A stretch of DNA of 64,000 nucleotides from CAZGAQ01 sp964523405 (lineage in GTDB: Bacteria; Planctomycetota; Phycisphaerae; UBA1845; Fen-1342): contig CAZGAQ010000026.1 of the NCBI GenBank assembly GCA_964523405.1, forward strand, positions 1-64,000, given 5' to 3'. The notes under the pieces were generated by a model. That model did not search any database. It saw nothing but the letters and a program-made list of their open reading frames with translations, and was not told the DNA's origin. Of this stretch, positions 25,227 to 34,362 are shown in pieces (position 1 is the stretch's first letter; each line of letters starts with the position of its first letter). The position numbers and the translations under genes were made by a program.

Positions 25227-25298
25227 GTCTTGCGGCGTCATCCGCGACATGATCAGGACGGGCCTCGTTGGCGGTGCCTAACGCTGCCGGCGCGGCCG

Positions 25299-26234
25299 TT
25301 ATCGATGCGAATCCTGACTGACGCTCTTGTCGTCCGGCGGTGTGCCGGCGACGTTGTCGGGGGTTGCATCCACCCCGATCGCAGCGCTCACCTCATCATC
25401 GGCCTTCCGCAGACAGAGGCAGATGCCGATCGTCAGCGCGCTGTAGACGGCTACGCAGATCAGGACCAGGAAGAAGGCCGGCCGCGAATTGAGCCGCATC
25501 CCGACGGGCACGAGCGTTACTCCAATCAGTCCGCACGCGGCGAGCAGGCGCGCATGGGCCTCCAGACGCGACGCCAGTTCGCTGTCCGGGATGCGCCGCA
25601 CGATCCCCGCAATGTGCCCCAAAAGCGCCAGCGGCAAGACGGCCAATGCCAGTACTGCCGCCAGCCACGCCGTCGCCAGCGCCGGCCACGGCGAACGGAG
25701 CGTGATCGCCGCCACGAACAGCGCGGCGAGTACCACGAGGGTCAGCAAACTCCACCGCGTGACACGCCTTGCCGTCCATGCCCCGGGCTCGCGGCGCGTT
25801 CCGGGCTCCGGGGCCGTGCAGGTAACGGCGGTCCCCAGCACCATCAGGCCGCCCAGCAGTATGAGCATGCCGCCAATTATCGCGAGCGGTTCTGAAGCCC
25901 CGGTGGGTACTCCCACTGTCTCAATCACGATCGGGAGCACGATCATCGCGACCCCGATCAAACCCATCGTGAGGGCGGCCACAAACAGGGAGAGCCCCGA
26001 CAGCACGCGATTCTCGACCCACTCCCGGTTGGCGTACCTCAGTAGCGAACTGCGCACCGACTCCGCCACCGGCTTGCCGCATTCCGGACAGCGCCCGCCG
26101 ACCGCCAGCGTCCGCAGGTTGTAGCCACAGTACACGCACAACGCATCGTCCCGGACGCACCCGGCGTCGTCAAGGCGAGTCGCGTCGACGAACTCCGGCC
26201 ACGGTGCCGGCGTCGCTCGCGGCGTGTCAGGCAT
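25299..26234 (-). CDS. Multi-pass membrane protein with N-terminal zinc ribbon
   Basis: A 311-residue protein starting with a zinc ribbon, CVYCGYNLRTLAVGGRCPECG (first cysteine pair at about residues 33-36), then about six to seven membrane helices such as LSGLSLFVAALTMGLIGVAM and FFLVLICVAVYSALTIGI. GGAGAG precedes the ATG. It is a third member of the zinc-ribbon membrane type, with the ribbon at the opposite end from the pair near 12.5 kb. Function unknown. Confidence 0.78.
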   Translation of the reverse strand: MPDTPRATPAPWPEFVDATRLDDAGCVRDDALCVYCGYNLRTLAVGGRCPECGKPVAESVRSSLLRYANREWVENRVLSGLSLFVAALTMGLIGVAMIVLPIVIETVGVPTGASEPLAIIGGMLILLGGLMVLGTAVTCTAPEPGTRREPGAWTARRVTRWSLLTLVVLAALFVAAITLRSPWPALATAWLAAVLALAVLPLALLGHIAGIVRRIPDSELASRLEAHARLLAACGLIGVTLVPVGMRLNSRPAFFLVLICVAVYSALTIGICLCLRKADDEVSAAIGVDATPDNVAGTPPDDKSVSQDSHR

Positions 26235-26462
26235 GGGGTGCTCTCCGAACGGCACCGCGCGCCGCTCCGCCTGTGCAGCCTGCCGCGTTGCACGCCTCAG
26301 CGAACACAGCCTGGGTAACCGGTTGGTGCATGCGGCGGACACCTCCCGCACAAGTCTCCCCGCCCGCCATTATGCCCCCCCAGCCCGCCCCTGTCGCGGG
26401 GGCAGTTGCATTCCGGCGGGGGGGGTGCTTCAATGCCCCGTAACTCAAGAGGGAGAATTCCG

Positions 26463-27188
26463 ATGCCGTCGCGTCCATCACCGCTGCGTGTCGTCGCCGT
26501 GCTCACCGGACTCGGGCTCGTGCTCGTCCTCACCGGCTGCTCCGGCGGACAATTCGGGGCGGAGCTGTCGGCCCGCGCCAAGCCGCAACTGCTCGATAAG
26601 CCTGGCGGCATGAGCCTCCACGTCCCCAAGGACCAGACCTTCAACCTCGTCCTGCCGCGCGCCAGCAAAGAGCCCGGCCTCAAGGGTGAGGCCCAGGCCG
26701 ACGCGACCGCCAAGCCCAGCGGCGAAGCTAATGTGACCGCCGCCGTGAAGATGGGCGGCAAAGCCGAGGGCGTCTTCCAACTCGGCCACGCCATCGCCAA
26801 TGCTACGGACTTGCAGGCCGACACCGACGTGCGCGTGAAGTTCAAGTACAGCTTCGAGGCTGAGGCGAGCGGCACGCGGGCGGCCGGGGCGGTCGTCGGC
26901 CTGCGGCTGTTCGCCCGCAGCGGACGCGGCCCCATGTTGCGCGACATCCCCATCGCGGACTACACCACGGACAACGGCTCCGGCCGGCGCTCGGGTGAGG
27001 AAGAAGTGGGCTTCACGCTCACGCTTGGCCCGGGTGAGGACGTGACGATCTACCTCGCCGGCCAGGCGCACGTCGAGGTGCCGGACGATCGCTCGGCCTC
27101 CTGCTCACTCCAGCTCAACGCGGTCGAGCTGTCCGTGGCGACGCACCCCGCGCCGGCCGTGCAGGCGACGAAAGATGCCCAGCACTAG
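26463..27188 (+). CDS. Hypothetical lipoprotein
   Basis: A 241-residue protein with a signal peptide and a clear lipobox VLTGCS at about residue 24. The mature part is beta-rich with alternating charged and small residues (VRVKFKYSFEAEASG, VGFTLTLGPGEDVTIYLAG) and ends near NAVELSVAT. I do not recognise the family. GAGGGAGA lies before the ATG. Its last 14 bases overlap the start of ligA in another frame, which suggests co-expression. Confidence 0.75.
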   Translation: MPSRPSPLRVVAVLTGLGLVLVLTGCSGGQFGAELSARAKPQLLDKPGGMSLHVPKDQTFNLVLPRASKEPGLKGEAQADATAKPSGEANVTAAVKMGGKAEGVFQLGHAIANATDLQADTDVRVKFKYSFEAEASGTRAAGAVVGLRLFARSGRGPMLRDIPIADYTTDNGSGRRSGEEEVGFTLTLGPGEDVTIYLAGQAHVEVPDDRSASCSLQLNAVELSVATHPAPAVQATKDAQH

Positions 27189-29205
27189 TCCTGCCGAGCA
27201 GGCCGCTCAGCGCGTCGAGACGTTGCGGCGGGAAATCCGGCGGCACGATCGGCTGTATTACGACCGGGCGACGCCGGAGATCACTGACGCGCAGTACGAC
27301 GCGCTCTTGCGGGAGCTGCGCGACCTCGAAGACGCGTGGCCGGCGCTGCGCACGCCGGACTCGCCGACCGAGCGCGTGGGCGAGCAACCCCTGGAGGGCT
27401 TTGCCCACGTCCGCCACGTGATTCCGATGCTCTCCATCGACAACACGTACTCGCCGGCCGAATTGCGCGAGTTCGACGGACGCGTGCGGAAGTTGCTCGG
27501 CGACGAGCCGTACGAATACCTGGTGGACCTGAAGATCGACGGGGTGGCCGTCGCACTGCGTTACGAAGCGGGAGTGTTCGTGCAAGGCGCGACCCGCGGT
27601 GACGGCGAGACCGGCGACGACATCACCCAGAACTTGCGGACGATCCGCAGCGTGCCCCTGAAGCTGGAAGGGGAGGGGTGGCCCGCGGTGCTCGAAGTGC
27701 GCGGCGAGGTCTTCTGGCCCCGCACCGACTTCGACCGCGTGAATGCCCAGCGTGAAGCCGCGGGCGAAGCCCCGTTCGCCAATCCCCGCAACGCCACGGC
27801 CGGCACGCTCAAGCAACTCGACGCCCGCAACGTCGCGCAGCGCGGCCTCGCCTTTCGCGCCCACGGCTACGGCGTGATCGAGCCGCTGCCTGCCGACGTG
27901 CTGCGCCACAGTGAACTGCAGCAGCAGCTGCAAGCGTGGGGGATTCCGGTCAATCTGCCGACCCTGTGCCGCGACGTCGAAGCCGTCATCACGCACATCG
28001 AGGAGTGGGACGCGCGCCGCCGCACGCTGGACTACGACACGGACGGCATGGTGGTGAAGGTGGACCGGCTGGATCAGCGGGCGAAGCTGGGCACGACCAG
28101 CAAGTCGCCGCGCTGGTGCATCGCCTACAAGTACGCCGCGGAGCAGGCCCAGAGCCGCCTCTTGTCGGTGGATCTGCAGGTCGGCAAGCTCGGGACGATC
28201 ACGCCGGTCGCGAACCTCGAGCCCGTGCAGCTCGCCGGAACGACCGTGCGGCGGGCGAGCCTGCACAACTTCGAGCAAGTCCAGCGCCTCGACCTGCATG
28301 TCGGCGACACCGTCATTGTCGAGAAGGCCGGCGAGATCATCCCACAGGTGGTCGGTGTCGTCGCGGAGCAGCGCCCCGCCGACGCGGCCGCGGTCGTGCC
28401 GCCGAAAAAGTGCCCCGAATGCGGCGGCCCCGCGGTGCAGGACGAGGGCGGCGTCTATCTCCGCTGCATCAACCCGGCTTGCCCGGCCCAACTCATGGAG
28501 CGATTGCGTTTCTTCTGCGGCCGCGACCAGATGGACATTGAGGGCGGCGGCACCAAGCTCGTCGAATTGCTCGTGACGAAGGGCTTCGTACACGGCTTCG
28601 CCGACGTGTATCGGCTGGCCGCACGCCGGGCGGAACTCGTCGAACTGGAGCGCATGGGCGAGAAGAGCGTTGACAACCTGCTGGCCGGCATCGAGGCAAG
28701 CAAGAGTCGTTCGCTGGCGCGCGTGCTGGCCGCACTCGGCATCCGCCACGTCGGCATTAACACCGCCGAGCTCCTCGCCGACCACTTCGGCACGATGGAC
28801 GCGCTGGCGGCCGCGAGTGTCGACGAAATGCAGGAAGTCGCCGGCATCGGACCGGAGGTCTCCGCTTCGCTACGCGAATGGCTGGACAGTGCGGCCGGCC
28901 AGCGCACGCTCGCGGAGCTGAAGGCGGTCGGGGTGAACATGACCCAGGCGCGGCGCGAGCGCCCGGCCGCGAGTCCGCTGATGGGCAAGACGGTCGTCGT
29001 CACCGGCACACTCCAGGGCTACTCGCGCAGTGCGATCGAAACGCTCATCAAGGACCTCGGTGGCAAGGCCGCGGGCAGCGTCAGCAAGAAGACCGACTTC
29101 GTCGTGGCCGGCGAGGAGGCGGGCAGCAAGCTGGAGAAAGCGCGGGCCCTGGGGGTGCGTGTGCTGAGCGAGGCGGAATTCGAGCAGTTGATTGGGAAGC
29201 GGTGA
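27175..29205 (+). CDS. ligA: NAD-dependent DNA ligase
   Basis: A 676-residue ligase that seals nicks in replication and repair using NAD. The Ia domain is at the N-terminus (HDRLYYDRATPEITDAQYD). The adenylation motif LKIDGVAVALRY has the lysine near residue 120. There is an OB-fold region (GTITPVANLEPVQLAGTTV), a four-cysteine zinc finger (CPECGG...CINPACPAQ), helix-hairpin-helix repeats, and a C-terminal BRCT domain (TVVVTGTLQGYSRSA). Full length. It overlaps both neighbours: 14 bases upstream, and GTGA with the permease downstream. Confidence 0.97.
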   Translation: MPSTSPAEQAAQRVETLRREIRRHDRLYYDRATPEITDAQYDALLRELRDLEDAWPALRTPDSPTERVGEQPLEGFAHVRHVIPMLSIDNTYSPAELREFDGRVRKLLGDEPYEYLVDLKIDGVAVALRYEAGVFVQGATRGDGETGDDITQNLRTIRSVPLKLEGEGWPAVLEVRGEVFWPRTDFDRVNAQREAAGEAPFANPRNATAGTLKQLDARNVAQRGLAFRAHGYGVIEPLPADVLRHSELQQQLQAWGIPVNLPTLCRDVEAVITHIEEWDARRRTLDYDTDGMVVKVDRLDQRAKLGTTSKSPRWCIAYKYAAEQAQSRLLSVDLQVGKLGTITPVANLEPVQLAGTTVRRASLHNFEQVQRLDLHVGDTVIVEKAGEIIPQVVGVVAEQRPADAAAVVPPKKCPECGGPAVQDEGGVYLRCINPACPAQLMERLRFFCGRDQMDIEGGGTKLVELLVTKGFVHGFADVYRLAARRAELVELERMGEKSVDNLLAGIEASKSRSLARVLAALGIRHVGINTAELLADHFGTMDALAAASVDEMQEVAGIGPEVSASLREWLDSAAGQRTLAELKAVGVNMTQARRERPAASPLMGKTVVVTGTLQGYSRSAIETLIKDLGGKAAGSVSKKTDFVVAGEEAGSKLEKARALGVRVLSEAEFEQLIGKR

Positions 29206-30821
29206 ACGCGCGGGCGGACCAGTTGCGGCGCGGCGCCGGGGTGGCGTACGGCCTGTTGCACGTGCTGGTGCTGGGGGTCGCGCTGAGCGTACCCGTTTAT
29301 GCGATCGTACGCGCACTGATGACGCTGGCGGGTGCTCCGGGGACCGACGCGGATGCCGCCGGGCTGGCGCGCGATCTGGATCGTTGGCAGATCTTGCTGC
29401 GGAATACGGGGATCGTTGCCGGCGTGGCCGTTCTGACGGCCGTGGGTCTGGGCGGGGGGCTGGGACTCCTGGCAGCGCGGACCGACCTGCCGGGGCGCCG
29501 GCTCGTGCTGGGCGCGGCGCTTCTGGGGGCGTGCGTTCCGATCTACGTGACGAGCGCTCTCATCCTGGCGACGCTTCCGGCAACGTACCTCTCCGGCTCG
29601 CTAGTGGCGTGTGGCGTGATCTACGGATTGGTGTACACGCCGCTGGCGACGCTGGTGCTGGCGGCGGCCGTGCGGGCGACGGACCGGGAGCTGGAGGACC
29701 TGGCGCTGCTCGACGCGCGTCCGGCGTACGTGCTGTGGCGTGTGACCATGCCGCAAGCGGCCTGGGGCGTGGTCGCCGTCGTGCTCGTCGTGGTCCTGTT
29801 GGTAGGCACGGACTACACCATCGCGGACCTGCTGGTCATCCGCACGTTTGCGGAGGAGGTCTACACGCAGTACCAGCTTGATCGACGCCAGGCTGGACCG
29901 TTGCTGACTTCATTGCCCGTGTTGGTCGTGATGACGGCGCTGCTGCTGGCGGCCCAGGCGCGGTACCGGTTCTTCGGCGAGCATTCGCCGTGGTCTGGTG
30001 GTGGGGCACCACGTCTGTATCGGCTGGGCCGCGCGCGACCGTGGGCGACCCTGGCGTGTGCGGTGCTGCTGGTCGGTGTTGGAGGCGGACTATTGACGGC
30101 CCTGCTGCTGCGGGCGCTGGCGCCGGCGCCCCACCTGCCACAGACCGGTGTGTGGGGGGCCGCGTGGGCCCTACGGCACGAAGTGGCCATGTCCTGCAGC
30201 TTGGCGGCGCTGGGGGCCGTCGCCATCACGCTACCGGCCGTGGGACTGGCGTCCGTGCTGGCGCGCGGCGGGTGGCTGCGGTGGGTGGTGCTGGCCGCCA
30301 GCGTGTTGCTGCTATCCACGCCTGCACCGGTTGTGGGCATCAGTCTAATTGAGTTGCTCAATCGTCCCGGGTTGGTCGGACTGACCTACGACACACCGGT
30401 GCCGGTCCTGTTGGGCTACCTCGTGCGCTTCCTGCCGATCGCGGTGTTGCTACTGGTGCCGGGCCTGCGCCGCATTCCGGCGGAGGTGATTTGGGCCGCC
30501 CGTGTGGACGGTTGCGACTGGCGCCGCTGGCAGTGGCACATCGTGTGGCCGGCGCTGGCGCGTGATCTCCTGCTGACCGGGCTGCTGATGCTGATCCTCT
30601 GCTTCGGGGAGGTGGCCGCCACGATGTTGCTGGTGCCACCCGGGCTCGAAACGGCCGCAGTCCGCGCCTTCACGTTGATGCACTTTGGCGTCTACCGGGA
30701 CCTGGCCGTATTGGCCCTCGTGTCGATCGTTTGTGTCCTCGGGCCGTGGGCCGGCCTGGCATGGCTCGTGCGACAACAGGCCCGCCCACAAGCAGTTGCC
30801 TTCGTCGCGCCCCGTGCTTAG
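29202..30821 (+). CDS. Two-domain ABC transporter permease, iron(III)-type
   Basis: A 539-residue inner membrane protein with about 12 helices in two homologous halves, as in FbpB/SfuB-type permeases. Each half has an EAA-like coupling loop: ELEDLALLDARPAYVLWRVT and AEVIWAARVDGCDWRRWQW. GTG start inside ligA's stop (GTGA). Neither an ATP-binding subunit nor a substrate-binding protein gene is adjacent. Substrate (ferric iron, thiamine or polyamine type) cannot be decided from sequence alone. Confidence 0.85.
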   Translation: MNARADQLRRGAGVAYGLLHVLVLGVALSVPVYAIVRALMTLAGAPGTDADAAGLARDLDRWQILLRNTGIVAGVAVLTAVGLGGGLGLLAARTDLPGRRLVLGAALLGACVPIYVTSALILATLPATYLSGSLVACGVIYGLVYTPLATLVLAAAVRATDRELEDLALLDARPAYVLWRVTMPQAAWGVVAVVLVVVLLVGTDYTIADLLVIRTFAEEVYTQYQLDRRQAGPLLTSLPVLVVMTALLLAAQARYRFFGEHSPWSGGGAPRLYRLGRARPWATLACAVLLVGVGGGLLTALLLRALAPAPHLPQTGVWGAAWALRHEVAMSCSLAALGAVAITLPAVGLASVLARGGWLRWVVLAASVLLLSTPAPVVGISLIELLNRPGLVGLTYDTPVPVLLGYLVRFLPIAVLLLVPGLRRIPAEVIWAARVDGCDWRRWQWHIVWPALARDLLLTGLLMLILCFGEVAATMLLVPPGLETAAVRAFTLMHFGVYRDLAVLALVSIVCVLGPWAGLAWLVRQQARPQAVAFVAPRA

Positions 30822-30834
30822 GCTACGCGCCACG

Positions 30835-32079
30835 ATGGCCGACGAAACCCATCACGTCCAAAACCTGCGCCGCCTCCTGACGGTGACGCGCCAGATGGCC
30901 GCCACGCTGGATCTGGGGGAGCTGTTGGGCACGATCGTCGACGCGGCGCGCGAGGTGCTGGACTGCGAACGGGCCACGGTCTTCCTGTACGATAAGAAGA
31001 GTGACGAGCTGTACAGCCGCGTGGCCACGGGCGTGGAGTCCATTCGCTTTCCGGCCACGCGGGGGATCGCGGGGGCGGCCGCGGCACAGCGCACCATCGT
31101 CAACGTTCCGGATGCTTACGCGGACAAGCGTTTTAACCAGGAGATCGACAAGCAGACGGGATTTCGCACGCGCAACCTGCTGACGTTTGCCCTGGAGAAT
31201 CTCGACGGCGAGCTGATGGGGGTGCTGCAGGCGTTGAACCGGCGCGGCGGGCCCTTCACGACCGAGGACGAAGAGCTGGCCAAGGTTCTCAGCGCCCAAA
31301 CGGGCGTGGCGCTGCACCGCTACATGCTGCTGGAGGAATTTGCCGAGAAGCAGCGCATGGCCCGGGACCTGGAGATCGCGCGCAAAATCCAGCAGGCGCA
31401 GTTCCCCAAGCACAATCCGGAGGCGCCGGGCTACGAGATTGCCGGCTGGAACCGGTCGGCGGACGAGACCGGCGGCGATTGCTACGACTTCATGCCGTTG
31501 CCGGACAATCGGCTAGCGGTCCTGCTGGCCGATGCGACGGGGCACGGGATTGGCGCGGCGCTGGTCATCGCGCAATGCCGGTCGCTGACGCGCGCACTGC
31601 TGAGTGTGTCGCGCGAAGTGCCGTTCGTGGCGGCCCGGGTGAATGCGATCCTGGCAGAGGACCTGAGCGAGGACCGTTTTGTCACCGCGTTCCTGGGGGT
31701 GTTGGATACGCAGGCCCATCGCCTCGAATATGTCGCGGCTGGGCAGGGGCCCTTGTTGTGCATCTCACCGGACGGTGTGGAATCGCGCGTGGCCACCGGC
31801 CTGCCCTTGGCGATCGTCAAGGAGTTCGACTGCGCAGCCGAGCGGTTTGACTTTGCACCCGGGGCGACCGTCGTGCTCCTGACGGACGGGTTCTACGAGG
31901 CGGCCAGCCCGTCTGGCGAGCTGTACGGCGAGGCGCGGGTCGTGGAATTCATCTCCGCCCATCCGGAGCTGCCGCCCGGGGAGATGATCGAGGCGCTGTA
32001 CCAGGAAATTCAGCGGTTCACCCACGGGGCGCGGCAGGCGGATGACCTGACGGCGGTCCTCATCCGACGGCAGAAATAG
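30835..32079 (+). CDS. GAF-domain SpoIIE/PP2C-type serine phosphatase
   Basis: A 414-residue cytoplasmic regulator. The GAF domain spans about residues 15-160 (LDCERATVFLYDKKSDELYS, TRGIAGAAAAQRTIVNVPDA). A short linker helix (QRMARDLEIARKIQQAQFP) leads into the PP2C/SpoIIE domain with GWNRSADETGGDCYDF, LLADATGHGIGAALV and LTDGFYEA, which hold the metal-binding aspartates. Such phosphatases dephosphorylate anti-sigma-factor antagonists. The ATG at 30835 lies 13 bases past the permease stop. Confidence 0.92.
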   Translation: MADETHHVQNLRRLLTVTRQMAATLDLGELLGTIVDAAREVLDCERATVFLYDKKSDELYSRVATGVESIRFPATRGIAGAAAAQRTIVNVPDAYADKRFNQEIDKQTGFRTRNLLTFALENLDGELMGVLQALNRRGGPFTTEDEELAKVLSAQTGVALHRYMLLEEFAEKQRMARDLEIARKIQQAQFPKHNPEAPGYEIAGWNRSADETGGDCYDFMPLPDNRLAVLLADATGHGIGAALVIAQCRSLTRALLSVSREVPFVAARVNAILAEDLSEDRFVTAFLGVLDTQAHRLEYVAAGQGPLLCISPDGVESRVATGLPLAIVKEFDCAAERFDFAPGATVVLLTDGFYEAASPSGELYGEARVVEFISAHPELPPGEMIEALYQEIQRFTHGARQADDLTAVLIRRQK

Positions 32080-32264
32080 CGCCGCGAGCGTGCCCGAGTA
32101 TTTGCCTGGGAGCGTGGGTAACCGGTTTTTCCCGGACGTTGGATTCCGAGCCCCTGTCGCCGCTCCGCATTCGTGTGCTGGAGAAGCGGCGTTGACGCCG
32201 ATTTATAGAATAAGCTGTCCGCGTCCCTGCGCGGTCGGCGGCGTTCTACGAGAGGAGTCTCAGC

Positions 32265-33968
32265 GTGACCTCGATGAACCGGAACCGGATGTACTTTCGG
32301 GCGACTCTGTGCGCGGCCGCGCTCGCCGTCTTGGGGCTGATCTTCACGACCGGCGGCTGCCCGACGACGACGGATCCGAACTCGGACGGCAACTCCACCG
32401 ACGGCAACTCCACCGACGGCAACTCCACGGACGGAAATTCGACCGTGCCGGGTTCCAACGACGGCACCAATGGCACAGGCCCGACGGTACCCAGCGGAGG
32501 TGTGGACCCGCAGACCGGGAATCCGACGACAGCGGGCGAGCCGACTCCGCCGGCGCCGGTGCCGACCCTGGTGTTCAGCGAAATCGTGAAGACCGGCGAC
32601 GCGGTGCCAGGACAGACCGGCTGCACCTTCACCGGCTTCGGCGCGCCCGTGATCGATGCCAAGGGACGCGTCGCTTTCTGGGGCAAGTACGCGGGTACGA
32701 CGGGACACGGGGTGGCCGGGGTCTACGTCTATGATGCCACCAGCGGTACCGGCACGCTGAAGCGCGTGCTGGACGACGACCCGACGCGCACGGGCATCGT
32801 GCCGGGGCAGCTCACGACGACGTACTTCGGCCCCTTTGATGCGAACGACATCAGTCTCGATCTGGCCTGGGGCGGGGGCGACCGCCTCGTGGTGACGTGT
32901 CCGTATTCGACGGTAGATTCGTGGGTCGGTGTGTATCGCTGGCGGGCGACCGACGAGAACCTGGCGCGCGTGCTCGACCAGCATCAGTTGGCGACGCTGT
33001 ACGGCTCGCAAGGTTTCTTCCCGCTCACCAACGTCACCGTGGGCGTCAGTGATGCCGGTCTGGGCGCGGTCGGGGCAGACTACCGGTACCTGGCCAGTTC
33101 GGGGCTCGTGTCCGGCACGGCGCTGTGGACCAGTAACGGAACCGCCATCACCAAGTTGGTCGATACGCTCTCCGACGCCGATAACGTTCCGGGCGAGGCG
33201 GCCATTTTCACGAAGCTCTACCCGCAATTTGCGCTGAACGGCCCGGGCGACATCCTGCTGGCGGGCCAGTGGGTCAACGATTCTGGCGCGACGGTCAAAG
33301 GTCTCTATCTCGGCCGCAGCGGACAGCTCTACCGCGTGCTGGATACGGCGGGCACCGCCTGGGCGGGTCTGACGTCCGGGGCGCAGTTTCGCACGTCCGA
33401 TTGGCCGCCACGGATGGGCCTGGGTCCGCTCAGCCACATCGGCGTTGACGGCAAGCTGCTCATCAGAACGACGACGACGGATGCCGTGCTCCTGTGGGAC
33501 TTCGTTAACTCGCGCTGGTACGAGCTGACGGGCCCCAGCAACGCGGTGGCGACTGCCCTGGTCAGCGGGGTCAACGACCTGGGCCAGGCGCTCATTCTGT
33601 CCGGCGGGAACCCCTATGTCACCGGGGCTGGCGTGCGCGTGCAGGTCAACGCCACGCTGCCCACGACCCTGCAGAGCGTTACGGTGACGTGGACGGACAC
33701 GGTCGGCGCGATCAACAACAACGGGCGGGCGATCGTCAGCTACAGCCATTCCAGTGGTTCGGGGCTGGCGTTCTGGACGGGCACGCAGCTCCTCGTTTTG
33801 GCCGACACCGTCCTGAAGGTGCCGGCCGAAATCAACGGCTTCACCGCCGTCAGCGCCCCGCGCCGCGATGCTCCGGGGCGCAGCGGCATGCTGAACGACC
33901 TGGACCAGATGGTGTTCCGCGCAGCGCGCGGCGCGGCGGAGTCGATCTATCTGGCCCACGGGCAGTAG
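32265..33968 (+). CDS. Large repeat-type surface lipoprotein (DUF7453-like)
   Basis: A 567-residue exported lipoprotein. AGAGGAG lies 8 bases before the GTG start. The signal peptide ends at TTGGCP. Next comes a low-complexity stalk with four DGNST units and more P/T/G-rich sequence, then a long beta-repeat domain (FSEIVKTGDAVPG, APVIDAKGRVAFWGKY, DANDISLDLAWGGGDRLVV). The FxEIxxTGDxxPG / DAxGRVAF pattern resembles choice-of-anchor/DUF7453 repeats of Planctomycetota. Likely a surface binding or structural protein. Confidence 0.75.
   Translation: MTSMNRNRMYFRATLCAAALAVLGLIFTTGGCPTTTDPNSDGNSTDGNSTDGNSTDGNSTVPGSNDGTNGTGPTVPSGGVDPQTGNPTTAGEPTPPAPVPTLVFSEIVKTGDAVPGQTGCTFTGFGAPVIDAKGRVAFWGKYAGTTGHGVAGVYVYDATSGTGTLKRVLDDDPTRTGIVPGQLTTTYFGPFDANDISLDLAWGGGDRLVVTCPYSTVDSWVGVYRWRATDENLARVLDQHQLATLYGSQGFFPLTNVTVGVSDAGLGAVGADYRYLASSGLVSGTALWTSNGTAITKLVDTLSDADNVPGEAAIFTKLYPQFALNGPGDILLAGQWVNDSGATVKGLYLGRSGQLYRVLDTAGTAWAGLTSGAQFRTSDWPPRMGLGPLSHIGVDGKLLIRTTTTDAVLLWDFVNSRWYELTGPSNAVATALVSGVNDLGQALILSGGNPYVTGAGVRVQVNATLPTTLQSVTVTWTDTVGAINNNGRAIVSYSHSSGSGLAFWTGTQLLVLADTVLKVPAEINGFTAVSAPRRDAPGRSGMLNDLDQMVFRAARGAAESIYLAHGQ
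32385..32444 (+). repeat. Four tandem 15-bp units encoding DGNST
   Basis: Three near-identical copies of a 15-base unit and one with synonymous and nonsynonymous changes. Probably a length-variable stalk next to the lipid anchor. Confidence 0.85.
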
Positions 33969-34113
33969 CGCCGACACACGAACTTCGCCAAGCCCGGCGC
34001 TGCTGGCGCTTGCGGCGCTGGCCGCCGAGTCAGCGCGCCGGCTCGCCGCAGCCGAGATCGGCCGGTATACTGCGCGCGACTCATTCGGCAGGCAGACGCG
34101 TGCCGAATGCTCC

Positions 34114-34187
34114 GCAGCGGTAGCTCAATTGGACAGAGCATCGGCCTTCTAAGCCGAGGGTTCAGGGTTCGAGTCCCTGCCGCTGCG
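34114..34187 (+). tRNA. tRNA-Arg (anticodon UCU)
   Basis: A complete cloverleaf: acceptor GCAGCGG / CCGCTGC, D arm GCTC...GAGC, anticodon stem TCGGC / GCCGA with loop CTTCTAA (anticodon TCT, reads AGA/AGG), T arm CAGGG-TTCGAGT-CCCTG, discriminator G, no encoded CCA. A -10-like TATACT lies at 34066, and a 9-bp palindrome (34082-34090 with 34101-34109) is in the leader just before the gene. Confidence 0.97.
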
Positions 34188-34362
34188 TTGCGCCGCGCGG
34201 CCTCATCGGGGAGACATCCGGTCGTGTGACCAGTACGCTCCAACGCCCTATGTGGCGGAATCCGCCTGCGTTGCCTCGGTGCGCTCCCGCCGGTACAGTG
34301 CGCGCCGCGCACACGTCGCGGCCGCAACGGTACCGGCCGCGCAGCCACGAAAGGAGCCGCGG

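Noticed and set aside
23481..25250. Long minus-strand ORF opposite the metallophosphoesterase
   Set aside because: Shadow frame, rich in R/H/V/D with no domain; the plus strand has a signal peptide and full phosphoesterase motifs.
32010..33977. 655-codon minus-strand ORF opposite the DGNST lipoprotein
   Set aside because: Arg/His/Ala-rich antisense reading; the plus frame has a ribosome site, lipobox and repeats.
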